DNA of 64,000 nucleotides. Origin: Coix lacryma-jobi var. lacryma-jobi (lineage: Eukaryota > Streptophyta > Magnoliopsida > Poales > Poaceae). Below, in pieces: positions 25,166 to 37,067 of this stretch. Each line of letters opens with the position of its first letter. Positions within the stretch are counted from its first letter, which is position 1. Below the pieces are notes generated by a model. That model was not told the DNA's origin, did not search any database, and saw only the letters and a list, made by a program, of their open reading frames with translations. Location: NCBI GenBank assembly GCA_009763385.1, contig CM019826.1, positions 56,975,127 through 57,039,126 on the forward strand. The letters run 5' to 3'. The position numbers and the translations under genes were made by a program.

Positions 25166-27123
25166 AGTTGGTAGTTCTTAGCTTCACTAAAGATAGTGCT
25201 AGGCAACTATCCCCGGTAACAGCCCAGGAATGCTTGTTGGCACTTGCTAACGTTGTTACTAGGATTAGAATATGGAGTCTATCCCCGGCAACGGTGCCAG
25301 AAATGCTTGAAGCAAGACCGGTCACTATACCTAAAGGAGTGGAGCTAAAGCAGCTGTCTACTAATGCCAAGCGGGGTTGTCAATCCCGACACTAGTAGGA
25401 GCTAGCTAGAGAGAATGCAATCTACCAGGAGGAGATTCTGCAAGCGCACAGAACTATCGTAGTAGCACTTCGCCTGGGAGTACTAGGTGTCGATTTATTT
25501 GATCCCAAGGGAAGGCTAGGGTGGTGGATGAGTTGAGTCAAGGAGGGGATGAGAGTCGAAGAAATAAGAAAAAGGAAAAGGGGAGAAGGGAAGATGAAAG
25601 GCTAGAAAGAATATATGGGTGGCTAGGTAAGGATGAAATGGATGGCTAAGGTATGGTGGATGGATAGGTAGGTAAAGGGGATTATGATAACTAAAGATAA
25701 CTAAGATAACTATGATAACTAACTACTAGATAACCACTAAGCAAGATAACTACGAAGCAAGATAGTTACGAGGCAGGGCAGGCAAAAGACAATAAAGCAG
25801 CTAAGTTAAGTTTAGTTTTAATCCTATCTTGTCAAGTATCGAGGCGTACTAGCCTTTACCGCTTACTTAGGTTGAACGCTAGCACAACGAGCCTTACTGT
25901 TAAACTGGGCCAACTACGTGGTGGAATTCAAGGCACACAGGGCTGTCACCACCTGCTTGCTACCACAGCTATCCGGGGGTCCAGTCGTATCTGAAGGTAA
26001 GTCTATAACTAAGCACCACGCTTAACTATATTCTAACTATCTCTACCCTAGCTTTGAATAGAGACACCCTTGCAGACGTCAGAGCAAACACTTGACTTAA
26101 TAAGATAAACACTAAACTAACTAAGCAATCTATTGGCAAAGATCAAACACTAAGCTCACTAGAGATTAACTACTATGGCTAAGTGAATTGAACTGTAGGA
26201 TAGCTAGGCACTCAAGCAATCAATCAAGTATACCACTCAATACTGATAAGTAGAATAAAGTAATACTTGAAATGATAAAATAGAATAAAGTAAAGTGCTT
26301 GAGTAACAAGAGCAATACCTGAAGTGAAGATGAAGGAAGACTCTTCCTAGCTCTAGGACCGATTACTCGCACGCCTCTACTCTTGAGCTAAGCCTTGAGC
26401 AGCGCTACCGCGAGGGCGAAGATGCCTTGCTCAACTAGCTACCTACTTGCCTAAGCTCTCTGAGCTTCTAACCTAACTCTCACTTCTCTTGCTTGGAGTT
26501 GCTTTGCTTGGAATGGTACAAATGGAGAGGTGCCTCCAGGGGGGTATTTATAGCTTGAGGAGTGAGGGGGGGGGGTTCTTATAGGGGGCAGGCACCCGAC
26601 CTAGGGTTAGGTCAGGTGGCGGGCGCCACTCCCTACTGGCGGCCGCCAGTCTCCTAGCCGCTGGATGCACCGACTTGGATTCAACGGCATCCAGGTGGTT
26701 GTCCGGGGCGGTTTGGAGGTCGGGTGCATGTATGAGTAACCGCCCATCAGCCTTGATCCGCGCCACTTCATCCTGAGCCGTCCGATGCCACTGACCTAGT
26801 GACCAAGGGCCAGGATTTGGCCCTGGGGAGGTCACACGGATCGGTGACGTGGCAGGGGGTGAAGTTGGGCCAACCCAAGTGGCGGGCGCCACTTGTGGCT
26901 GGCGGGCGCCACCTCTCTTAGGCCCATTTGGGCCCTGCCGAGTGGGCTTGTCTCCTGGTGGGTCCATATGTCCAAATTTGGTTCAAATCCTGCATTCAAA
27001 TAGAATTCTATGGACATGTGGAATTCGGTTAGTTTGAAACCTATTTGACTACATTTCATGCCTTTTTGGTGGACTTTAGGGTCAAATGTTGACGGTAAAA
27101 CAGGTGTTTAAGGACCGTCAACA
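25166..27123 (-). repeat. Athila-type 3' LTR
   Basis: It matches 30876-32810. On the minus strand it starts TGTTGACGGTCC at 27123. Its terminal CA is changed (plus strand AG instead of TG at 25166). It holds two primer-binding-site-like copies at 25210 and 25282, and a GC-rich palindromic phrase GGCGGGCGCCAC near 26625-26915 that is duplicated once more here than in the partner LTR. Confidence 0.85.
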
Positions 27124-28812
27124 AACTCCCCCAAGCTAACCTGTTGCTCGTCCTCGAGCAACAATGCGGTTTAAGCATTGAGCATGAAAAAGATAGCAAC
27201 TTAAGATGTCTGCAAGTGCATATTGTATAGTGAGAAATAACTTAGCATATATCATGAATCATAGCAATGTGGGGCTTATAGCTTTTCACTTCAAACATGC
27301 AAGAGTGAAATAAAGCAGTAGATAGGAAACTTTTATCTTGCTTAGGTTTGACTAGGATTCTGTCTGGAGGTTTTTCAAGGTTTTTAAAAGATAACAAGTT
27401 GCTTAAGTCCTCCTAGATCACTCAATCACTCAATAGTGTTTAAATCCTCACTTAGGCCAAAATGTAGCCTCTCCTATTTCTAAAGAATGATATGTGGAGT
27501 TATAGGTAGGCTAAGAACCATGAGCAAATTTCCTGATGTTTATTGCTAAGCTAGACACTCAGATCATAAGGAGCAGCAAATCATAAAAATTGATCAAGAT
27601 GTGCATGTGTGCTTATGTGGAAGTGTATAGAGGGATATTTCATAATCCTTCCTAGTTAATTTCTGGGGTCTAGAGCTAATGATAATTCTCTCTCTTTTTT
27701 TTGGATACAGAGTGAGTAGACAAAAGATGTGTCCTCACATTTTCTTAGGACATAGTCCTCTCTTGAGCTACTTTGCTCACTTTTTTCTTTTTTTTTCTTC
27801 AGGACATAGTCCTTTCTTGAGCTACTTTGCTCATTTTTCTCTCTCTTTCTTTTAGCTCTAGATTTCCCCAGACATCTATAGGAAAGGATTGTTGAAATGA
27901 AAAAGGGGGAAGAGGGAGAAATGCTTATTCCCAGTGTAGGAATAAGCATAAGGCTAGCAATGGGATGTTTGGCAGGGTATTGCATATCTCCGGTGTAGAG
28001 AATAAGCAATTTATTTGGTGGTTGCAAACTTCCAACGTGGAAAGTAGGCAATTTATGGTGGGTGTGCGTGAATCTTGATTCAAAAGATATGATAAGCTTC
28101 TCTACTAAGATATATGAGGTGTAACAAAGCTCAACACAAACAAAGCTCTATGTGGTTTTGACTAATGACTAGCAAATATTTGGCTGGTGGTGGGATGAGA
28201 TAAAATCTAGGAGGAACTTTTAGCAAGGTTTTCATAATTTTTAAAAGAAATCCTCCAGATTAGGTCCTAATTTCACTTTAGCAAGTTTAAAGAATTACTC
28301 CATTTCTTACTAACTTTATTCACTAAGCATGATTTCAGTTAAAGCATGTGCAACCCACAAAAGCTACAACTTAGATAAGACCAGTTATTCAAACCATAAC
28401 AATAGCATTTGCATGACATATTTCAGGTTTCAACTTGTTTAAGCAGATTTTATCAATTTTATTCATGGAATGGATACTTAGGCAAGCATGTGACATTCAA
28501 AAGATATAGAATTTAAGAACTGAATGTAAAGGGTAGGCTTGAGACATACCTTATTGGAGCGGGAGTCTCCCCCAAGCTGGCTTCTTGCTTGGTGAACGGC
28601 CTTCTTCTTCTCAGTTGGAGCTCTTGTTCTCATTTATTAAAAGGGAAACTATCTAATGTTGTAAAAAGGGAAACTATCCTATGATATTTTATTGTTCTAA
28701 CTAAGTTAACATATACCTATGCATATAACTAATGATAACTGATTTTTTTTAGTTGCATGCATGACATATGCTATTTATTTGAAAAAGGGAAATAAAAAAA
28801 TAAAACCATACC
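27124..28812 (-). other. Non-coding 3' region of the Athila-type element, with polypurine tract
   Basis: No supported ORF. On the minus strand TTGGGGGAGTT at 27124-27135 precedes the 3' LTR and is the polypurine tract. A similar purine tract, GCTTGGGGGAGACTCCC, occurs at about 28565-28582. A short imperfect direct repeat (CTTGAGCTACTTTGCTCA) occurs twice at 27762-27835. This is where pol would lie in an autonomous relative. Confidence 0.6.
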
Positions 28813-30687
28813 TTAGGTCCATGGAGTTTCATCCTTATCGGGTGGATCTTCTTCCTTGGGCACTTCATCTCTTAGTACTCCATCTGGTTCTTCTTCTTTT
28901 GGCACCTCTCCTTTGTTATGTGAATTACACAACTTAGGAGGAGGTGGTTCTTTCTTTCTGTTCCACCTTGTTCCTGGGCGCCTCTTCTTGGTATGAACGG
29001 GCTTTGCTACCTGCATGTTAGTGGCATATGCGGGACCTCGGGAGAAAGAGAATATTTCCTTCCTCCCTCCGAATGTCATATGAATTTTACCACTTCCCAC
29101 ATATATGCAAGCATTCACAGTATTCAAGAAAGGTCTACCCAAAATTAAAGGCACATCTTTCCTATTTCCCATATCTAGTATTATGAAATCAGCTGGAACA
29201 TAGGAGCCTCTAATATGAACAGGTAAATCATTAACTATTCCTTCTACATAGCAAGTGGATAGATCAGCTAGCACAACATAGGCAGATGTGGATGACATGG
29301 GTGGAAAAGATGAGTTTTCATAAAAATCTCTAGATAGAATGTTCACACTCGATCCTAAATCACACATGGCATTTTTAAAGACTTCACCAAAGATTGAGCA
29401 TCTAATTATGGGACTACCAGGATCACCCTTTTTAATAGTCATGGTTTGATCTTCATAATAGTTAAAATATTTTATTTCAACCATATTTGCAGTTTCCATG
29501 TCAGGTTTAGCAGGAATTTTGCCAGATTCAAAAGATGGTATGATAGCAACAAGTTGAGCTAATTGGGTTTCTAACATCTTATTAAAGCTAAGTTGATTTT
29601 TCAGAGCAGATGAGAAATTTTCCAATTTAGCATTTATATTCTCAAGGGTTTTATCATTCATTATTAATTTCTCTTTCAAGAAATCAGTAGTTTTACCTTG
29701 TGAGTAAACTAAATTCTTTAAGAACGAGAAATTATCAGAATTATGAAAATTAGAGCGGGGGAATGAATTGTTACATTGAGAATTGGAGTGCTGATTCCAT
29801 CCTTGATTCTATTGACGGAAACCGTTATTGTTGTTGATGAAGTTCAAATCTTCATGTAGCTCGGGGCAGTAATTCCCAGAATGTCCGGTTTCTCCACAGA
29901 CTTCACAAGTCATGTAAGATTCTCGAGATTGGACACTCTCTTGTTGGTTCATCTTCTCACAGTTGTCCAGCTTCTTTGCCAGCAGGTCCATCTTGGCCAC
30001 GATCATGTTGGCTTCCTTAAGGGAATGCATACCTCGGTTATGGGGCAGTAGTCTCTCGTCATTCCATCCTTGGTTCGACACCATCTTCTCTATGAGAGCC
30101 TTAGCATCTGCAACATTCAGAGAAAAGAATGCACCGCCGGCGGCGGCATCCAAATGGCTTCTAGAGAGTGGGGTTAGGCCATGGTAGAAGTTCTTGATTA
30201 ATAGCCAGTCCTCCATACCATGGTGTGGACAAGCAGCGACATACTCTTGCAACCTCTCCCAAGCTTCGGAAATAGATTCCTCGGCTTGTTGCGTAAAGCT
30301 GGAGATTTTGTTGCGCAGAGCATTCGTCTTGCCCATAGGAAAGGATTTGGCGAGAAAAGCATTGGAACACTTGTCCCATGTGTCTATAGCGCTGCGATGG
30401 GTATAGAACCATTGCTTCGCTTTTCCTATCAAAGAGAAGGGAAAGAGACGAAGACGGATGGCTCCTTGGGTTATCCCCTTAATGGTGAAGGTGCCACAAA
30501 TCTCCAAGAATTGTTGGTGGTGAGCATTGGCATCCTCATGAGCTTTGCCACAGAACGGGCTAGCTTGGACCATCGTGATCAGAGCCGGTTTCAACTCAAA
30601 ATTGAGGTTGGCATCGATCACGTCTGGTCCCGTCGCTATATTAGCGGCAGAAGGAGCAGAAAATTCACGAATGGCTTTGTTGGCCAT
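28813..30687 (-). pseudogene. Athila-type gag-protease polyprotein with one in-frame stop
   Basis: One frame of 624 codons, interrupted only by TAG at 29809-29811. The N-terminal part is a retrotransposon Gag core (FPFSLIGKAKQWFYTH, AFLAKSFPMGKTNALRNKI). A CCHC knuckle (CEVCGETGHSGNYC) follows at about residues 267-280. After the stop come a coiled-coil-like segment and an Athila-type aspartic protease (NAMCDLGSSVNILSRDFYE, then VPLILGRPFLNT). The C-terminus is Lys/Pro/Glu-rich. RT is absent. The single stop could be decay or readthrough, but decay is simpler because similar stops occur across the neighbouring elements. Confidence 0.82.
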
Positions 30688-30849
30688 CGTGAAGATAGAA
30701 CGAGATAAGAAAGAAAGAAGTTGAAGAAGATGAAGGAAAAAGATAAGAAGAGTTTAAGGAAAGAAAGAATGGGGTAAGATGGGATTCCCTAAGCGGAAGC
30801 TTAAGTGAAGATAAATTCGACACGGACTCAACCGATACACCGATCGCCT

Positions 30850-30867
30850 TCCCCGGCAACGGCGCCA
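30850..30867 (-). other. Primer-binding site of the Athila-type element
   Basis: TGGCGCCGTTGCCGGGGA on the minus strand, eight bases after the end of the 5' LTR (…CCAACA). Two degenerate copies lie inside the LTR at 30920 and 30992. Confidence 0.8.
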
Positions 30868-30875
30868 GAAATGCT

Positions 30876-32810
30876 TGTTGGTAGTTCTTAGCTTCACTAA
30901 AGATAGTGCTAGGCAACTATCCCCGGTAACAGCCCAGGAATGCTTGTTGGCACTTGCTAACGTTGTTACTAGGAGTAGACTATGGAGTCTATCCCCGGCA
31001 ACGGCGCCAGAAATGCTTGAAGCAAGACCGGTCACTATACCTAAAGGAGTGGAGCTAAAGCAGCTGTCTACTAATGCCAAGCGGGGTTGTCAATCCCGAC
31101 ACTAGTAGGAGCTAGCTAGAGAGAATGAAATCTACCAGGAGGAGATTCTGCAAGCGCACAGAACTATCATAGTAGCACTTCGCCTGGGAGTACCAGGTGT
31201 CGATTTATTTGATCCCAAGGGAAGGCTAGGGTGGTGGATGAGTTGAGTCAAGGAGGGGATGAGAGTTGAAGAAATAAGAAAAAGGAAAAGGGGAGAAGGG
31301 AAGATGAAAGGCTAGAAAGAATATATGGGTGGCTAGGTAAGGATGAAATATATGGCTAAGGTAAGGTGGATGGATAGGTAGGTAAAAGGGATTATGATAA
31401 CTAAAGATAACTAAGATAACTATGATAACTAACTACTAGGTAACCACTAAGCAAGATAACTACGAAGCAAGATAGTTACGAGGCAGGACAGGCAAAAGAC
31501 AATAAAGCAGCTAAGTTAAGTTTAGTTTTAATCCTATCTTGTCAAGTATCGAGGCGTACTAGCCTTTACCGCTTACTTAGGTTGAACGCTAGCACAACGA
31601 GCCTTACTGTTAAACTGGGCCAACTACGTGGTGGAATTCAAGGCGCACAGGGCTGTCACCACCTGCTTGCTACCACAGCTATCCGGGGGTCCAGCCGTAT
31701 CTGAAGGTAAGTCTATAACTAAGCACCACGCTTAACTATATTCTAACTATCTCTACCCTAGCTTTGAATAGAGACACCCTTGCGGACGTCAGAGCAAACA
31801 CTTGACATAATAAGATAAACACTAAACTAACTAAGCAACCTATTGGCAAAGATCAAACACTAAGCTCACTAGAGATTAACTACTATGGCTAAGTGAATTG
31901 AACTATAGGATAGCTAGGCACTCAAGCAATCAATCAAGTATACCACTCAATACTGATAAGTAGAATAAAGTAATACTTGAAATGATAAAATAGAATAAAG
32001 TAAAGTGCTTGAGTAACAAGAGCAAAACCTGAACTGAAGATGAAGGAAGACTCTTCCTAGCTCCAGGACCGATTACTCGCACGCCTCTACTCTTGAGCTA
32101 AGCCTTGAGCAGCGCTACCGTGAGGGCGAAGATGCCTTGCTCAACTAGCTACCTACTTGCCTAAGCTCTCTGAGCTTCTAACCTAACTCTCACTTCTCTT
32201 GCTTGGAGTTGCTTTGCTTGGAATGGTACGAATGGAGAGGTGTCTCCAGGGGGGTATTTATAGCTTGAGGAGTGAGGGGGGGTTCTTATAGGGGGCAGCC
32301 ACCCGACCTAGGGTTAGGTCTGGTGGCGGGCGCCACTCCCTACTGGCGGCCGCCAGTCTCCTGGCCGCTGGATGCACCGACTTGGATTCAACGGCATCCA
32401 CGTGGTTGTCCGAGGCGGTTTGGAGGTCGGGTGCATGTCTGAGTAACCGCCCATCAGCCTTGATCCGTGCCACTTCATCCTGAGCCGTCCGATGCCACTG
32501 ACCTAGTGACCAAGGGCCAGGATTTGGCCCTGGGGAGGTCACACGGATCGGTGACGTGGCAGGGGGTGAAGTTGGGCCAACCCAAGTGGCGGGCGCCACC
32601 TCTCTTAGGCCCATTTGGGTCCTGCCGAGTGGGCTTGTCTCCTGGTGGGTCCATATGTCCAAATTTGGTTCAAATCCTGCATTCAAATAGAATTCTATGG
32701 ACATGTGGAATTCGGTTAGTTTGAAACCTATTTGACTACATTTCATGCCTTTTTGGTGGACTTTAGGGTCAAATGTTGACGGTAAAACAGGTGTTTAAAG
32801 ACCGTCAACA
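30876..32810 (-). repeat. Athila-type 5' LTR
   Basis: 1935 bp. On the minus strand it starts TGTTGACGGTC at 32810 and ends CCAACA at 30876. A TATA-like CTATAAATAC lies at about 32256-32266 on the minus strand. The last ~150 bp hold two fossil copies of the primer-binding-site region at about 70-bp spacing. Confidence 0.85.
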
Positions 32811-32815
32811 GCCCC
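32811..32815. repeat. Target-site duplication GCCCC (right)
   Basis: Matches 25161-25165. Confidence 0.85.
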
Positions 32816-33435
32816 CTCATGAAGCAACTGCGCTTCTTGTCATCGGTGTTCACGTGATCCAGAGCATACTGAGACAGGTGATTAAACTTGTCAATATACT
32901 GCTGTACTGGCTAATCCCCTGGCCTGAGGGCTAAGAACTCTTCGGCCTTCATCCGCATCACACCCGCTGGAATGTAGTGAGCTTTGAAAGCTCTCGAAAA
33001 CTCATCCCAGGTAATGCGGTGTCTTGGGGCTTGGGCAGCTTCAAAGTTCGCCCACCAAGTCCCCGCAGCTCCCCTCAACTGCTGGGCTGCGAAGGATGGC
33101 TTTTGAGTTTCAGTGCAGTGGATTAGCCCAAACTTCTGATTCATAGTTCGGAGCCAATCTGCAGCTTCTAAAGGCTCATCTGCCCTTGTGAATACCGGCG
33201 GCCTGGTTTCGGTGAAATCCTGATAAGTACTTTCCTGGCCCTGTTGATTATGACGGCCATGCTGCCCATGTGGTGCATTCTGAACTAGACCTCGTATCAG
33301 ACGTGCATTTTCGGTTGTGGCCTGCATGAGTGCAGCAATGGCTTCTGCCAGTGTTGGGGGAACTGGGGGTGCGTGGGGGACATCCTCCCCATCATGAGAC
33401 GAACCAGCCCCATCAGCAGCACGGGTACGAGGCAT
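32816..33435 (-). pseudogene. Chromovirus gag, part 1
   Basis: Gag starts at the ATG at 33435-33433 (MPRTRAADG), just inside the left flank of the Tat-type insertion. It contains a Pro/Ala-rich leader and the Gag core (PPVFTRADEPLEAADWLRTM, FAAQQLRGAAGTWWANFE, ITWDEFSRAFKAHYIP). The stop TAG at 32911-32913 interrupts. The frame then continues (PVQQYIDKFNHLSQYALDHV) until the Athila-type insertion at 32815. The longer ORF upstream of 33435 is LTR sequence of the inserted element and not gag. Confidence 0.82.
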
Positions 33436-33446
33436 CTGCTCATAAA

Positions 33447-33451
33447 CAAAC
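33447..33451. repeat. Target-site duplication CAAAC (left)
   Basis: CAAAC matches 45730-45734, perfect 5 bp, flanking the Tat-type element. Confidence 0.9.
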
Positions 33452-34112
33452 TGTTGGAACGCACTTGCCTCACCTCCGCACTTGTGCAGGGGAAGGAGCG
33501 AAGGCGGCCAAGTGTCGGATGCAGTAGCGAAGGTGAGACGGAAGTGGAAGGTGCTCAAATTCTCCCCTCGGTCATCCCTTACACTGTTCATCCCCTTGGT
33601 ATTTATAGGGAATGCCAAGGGGCACGGGCGGAATTACAAAAGGGTACAGGAAAGATTCCTTGCCTCCGCGCAGGGAGGAGGGGCAAAAGCGTACATACAC
33701 GGCTGAAGCGGAAACCCTAATCAGCCATACTCCAGCGCGCCGCCACCTGGCCCTTGTTCACCTTCGGGGAGAGGTGTGGCGGTCTTGACCTTCGGCGATC
33801 CTGACCTTCGGCCGCGCTCGCCGGATCTTCGGCTTCGCTTGCTTCTGGGGCAGCGCATACTTGCCGCTTGCCTCGACCTTCGCCCCAAGCGAAGGTGGCG
33901 TCGTGAGTCGGCGAAGGTCTCCTGCATTGCGACCGTCGCCTTAGACCTGCACGGAAGTACGACAAAGCGACGAGGGTTGACCCCGCGTCCGGGGGTCAGG
34001 GTAACGGTCTCCGATGGGAGAGGGACCTCGCAAGGACATTAGGCGTTGCGCGAGGGCTAATTTCGAGCACCAGTTCGAGCGGCGCTTCTGCCGAGGGTCC
34101 TTTCCCCCAACA
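33452..34112 (-). repeat. Tat-type 3' LTR
   Basis: 661 bp, TG...CA ends, the partner of 45069-45729 with a single mismatch seen at 33574. It includes a minus-strand TATA box at 33600-33608. Confidence 0.93.
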
Positions 34113-34128
34113 GTAGCCCCTCGTTGCC
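34113..34128 (-). other. Probable polypurine tract of the Tat-type element
   Basis: On the minus strand AACGAGGGGCTAC precedes the 3' LTR. It is shorter and less pure than those of the other elements here. Confidence 0.45.
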
Positions 34129-34330
34129 TTGGATCTAAAAGACCGTGTTTAGGCCCAAGCAGCGCCTTTTAATGGGGACAAAAAAGGGGGCCCTCGGCAG
34201 CGACGCCCGCGGCTGCTTTGGGCTGGGCCGTTGTGGTGTTGTTTTATACTATTGAAGCCTGTTTCGTTTTTTGCGCTGCGTTTTTTGGTTGTCGTGCCGA
34301 CTTCGTCGGGTGAGGGGCTCGTCTCCTGGC

Positions 34331-34340
34331 CTATAAATAG
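34331..34340 (+). promoter_or_regulatory. TATA box for the antisense gene
   Basis: CTATAAATAG on the plus strand, about 150 bp upstream of the ATG at 34487 and outside the LTR. The internal region just upstream is not coding. A perfect plant-type TATA motif at this distance suggests the plus-strand gene has its own promoter. Not tested. Confidence 0.55.
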
Positions 34341-34486
34341 AACGAGTGGGTTGGGAGTTTTGATTGTGCCCTCTGCTGCTATAGCCATCCTGCTGTTGCA
34401 ATTTGCTTGCAGCGAAGGTTTGTTTTAGCTTGTCTGCGAGGGTTGAGACAGGCGTTCGTTGTTTGGTAGCGTTAGCAGCTGAAGAG

Positions 34487-37000
34487 ATGGCTAGGTTGAA
34501 GCAAACTGCTCGCGCTGTTTCTCCCACAGCCGCGGATGAGGGGATCACCTTCGAGTTTGGTCTTAGCCGGGTTTGCGCAAGTGAGATTGCATCTTATGTG
34601 CGGTGGGGCTGGGTTGAGGAAGGCAAGGCGAGGGCCAGCAGTGGGGAGACCGTGCCGAAGCCGGACGCAGATGAAGTTGTGGTGTTTGAAGAGTTCTTTT
34701 CTGCTGGCCTTCGCTTCCCAGCTGACTCCTTCGTGACTTCGGTCCTGCGGAGGTTCAACCTGCGGTTTCATCAGCTTACGCCTTCTTGCTTCAAAAAGAT
34801 GTCGGTCTACGTCTGGGCCTGCAGGTCTCAGGGGGTTGTCCCTCATGTCGAGGGTTTTGTTCGTACTCATCGCGTTCACATGCAGCCTCGCAAGATTACG
34901 GACAGCGAGGGCAAGACCAGCCTTGGACAATTCGCGGTGTACACTTTTTGCCATCGCGCCGGCGCGGAGCTGCCGGTGCAAGCGCAGAAGAACAAGTGGA
35001 GCAGCGGGTGGCAGGAGTTCTGGTTCTATTACAAACTCAGTGACAGCTCTGAGCTTTGCGGCGAGCTTCCAGTGCTTGGAGATGTGGGCGCCGAAGCTAA
35101 GATGAGCATCGAGGCCCATGCTGCTGTTGATTGCCTGAGGGTCGTTGCGCGTTCTCAGTGTGCGCGTGATTTAGTGGAGGAATATTGCTGTGCCAAGATT
35201 TGGCCTCTTGGCCAGAGACGGGCTTGGTTCGTTGTGGAGAATGACCCAAGGTACGAAGGTAGGGGCTTGAAGAAACCTAGTTTGGATCTGGAGAAGGTTT
35301 GGGAAAAAACTCTTAAGAAATTTCCGAGGCGCGAGGACGGGAACGAAGCTGTTTTCAAGCGAGTTCAGCAGTGGACGGACGAGCTCGTGGGGAAGCTTTC
35401 CTCACTGGAAGTGAAGGCTATCCATAGCTTGATGGGCGGCGAAGGTCGAGTGAACAGAATGTTTGACATTCTTGGTATTCGGTACGCCGACTGGCCCGCT
35501 CCTTCGAGCGACGACGCGCCGAAGAAGAGGAAGCGTAAGGCTTCGGGGGGAACAGAGATCGTCTCTCGGCCGAAGAGAGGCCGTGGTCGAGGCCGTGGCG
35601 GAGCTGGTGGCCGAGCGAAGGTGCTTGCGATGAAGGTCGCTGCTGGCTCTGTTGCTGCGAGCACTTCTTCCTTGGCCGTGGCTCGGAGCGGCCGGGGTGT
35701 CGGTTCAGTCGGGGGACGCGTGCCTCGCGTTGGAGGGATCGGTGCTTTGGTCCAGACTTCGGGCGACGAGGATGAATCTGAGGATGATGAGGTGGAGGAG
35801 AAGGACGCAAAGGAGGGGGAGACGGACGAGGGTTCGTCTGATGAAGGCAGCGAGGGTTCTATTGAAGGGCATGACACGGATGAGGAGGTGTCTATTGGGG
35901 GCGGAGCCTCGCCTGGTGTTGTTGCGATGGTTGCCCAGGGCGCAATTGGAATTGCACAAGATATCGAGCCAGGTAGCCCTCGACGAGGTGCGGTTCCCAG
36001 CTTTGCGGGCTCGCACCTTTGGGTGGAGGGGTCTGAGTTTGATGGGGAGCTTGACTCTGCGCGATCCCGGGGAAAAAGACCGTTTGGCGAGGCTAGCCGG
36101 CCGAGCCTTCCGGAATACGCTAAGAAGCTTGGGATTTCTGATCCGGCAACTGCACTGTTCACCAGTCCGGACCTTCGGGATTGCCACTTGCAGTGTAGCC
36201 CGGAGGAAAGGCGTTTTCTAGGCCGGATCTTCGGCCGCATTTGTGTGCCGGAGGCGGAGGTTCTTCTTGCCGATCAAGCGGTTGGCGACACCTTTGATGA
36301 CGTTGACGTCAAGTTGGCGGAGCTGATGCTCTTGAACCGCTCCGCGAGGCGGAAGGTTAGCTCCGACATGGAGTTTATGAGGAACCATATTACTGAACTT
36401 GAGAAGGAGAATAGCAAACTGGCGCGGAGCCTAGAGAACAAAGAAAATGAAATGAAGGTTGCTTCGGAGAAGGCCGCGAAGGCTCGAGAGGAGGCGGTTG
36501 AGCTGGCGAAGCGTAATGCTGATCTGATTGCCGCGGGAAGGGAGAAAGACAAGGCTTTGGCTGAGGCCGAGGGTCGGCTAGGTGATTTGAAAAAATCTTG
36601 GCGAACGAGCATGGAGAACGTCAAACGTAAACTTGATTGTTGTCTGACCGAGGCTGGGGGCTCAGCCGGAGAGCCATTGCCTGCAGCTGATGCAGAGGCC
36701 TTCGAGGGCTGGCTGGGAAACGAGCTTGATGTGTTTAGCTCGCTAGTTTCCAATGCAGCCGATTTTGGTGGCTACGCCGGGGCCTTGGCAATGGCGAGCA
36801 CGCTTCGACTGGCGGATTGTGATCATCTTCGCAAGGTCAAAAGGCCGAGCCATGTCTTTCCGTCGGTTGAAGAGGTTCGTCAGATGAAGGTTGATGACGC
36901 AGAAGTTCGGAACTGTGCGATGCGTTTGCTTCGCAAGTTTTGGATCTCTGGAGGTGGCCGAGCCCTCGCCTTCGAAGAAGCTGCCGAGGCTACGCGCCAG
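34487..37000 (+). CDS. Antisense extra gene of the Tat-type element, exon 1
   Basis: 838 codons from the ATG at 34487; the frame is open from 34403, but this ATG follows the TATA box well and opens the compositionally normal part. Residues about 64-185 (VVFEEFFSAGLRFP, LRFHQLTPSCFKKMSVYVW, WQEFWFYYKL) resemble the 'putative gypsy type transposon' domain (PF04195) often found in plant Gypsy elements. Then come a basic nuclear-localisation-like stretch (PKKRKRK, GRGRGRG; about 345-380), a strongly acidic Ser/Glu/Asp region (about 425-475) and a coiled coil (about 628-715). Function unknown. The exon ends at CAG|GTTTGC, in phase 0. It lies opposite to gag-pol, in line with antisense ORFs of Grande-like elements. 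Confidence 0.75.
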
Positions 37001-37067
37001 GTTTGCATTTTTTTTAGAGGGGTTGTTCGTTGATTTTGGCGAGGGTTGTCTTTTGTTTTGCTTGTAG

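Larger units (their letters stand above)
25166..32810 (-). mobile_element. Athila-type gag-pro-only Gypsy element (non-autonomous)
   Basis: A 7645-bp element with LTRs at 25166-27123 (3') and 30876-32810 (5'), and flanking GCCCC duplications. The primer-binding site at 30850-30867 (TGGCGCCGTTGCCGGGGA on the minus strand) is the type used by Athila/Tat Gypsy elements. The only coding part is a gag-protease frame. There is no RT, RNase H or integrase between it and the 3' LTR, so it needs another element's enzymes. By eye the LTRs differ by about three dozen substitutions plus small indels. It is therefore older than the Tat-type element nearby. Confidence 0.85.

Noticed and set aside
29809..29811. 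Programmed readthrough at the single TAG between Athila-type gag and protease
   Set aside because: Possible, but the context (CAA TAG AAT) is not a clear readthrough signal, and similar TAGs at expected Gln codons occur across neighbouring decayed elements.
33436..33618. N-terminal extension of the chromovirus gag ORF
   Set aside because: These codons are LTR sequence of the inserted Tat-type element, repeated at 45053-45235. The gag starts at 33435.
35365..36240. 291-codon minus-strand ORF inside the Tat-type element
   Set aside because: It lies opposite the well-supported antisense gene and mirrors its codons. Ser/Pro-rich composition is typical of a shadow frame.
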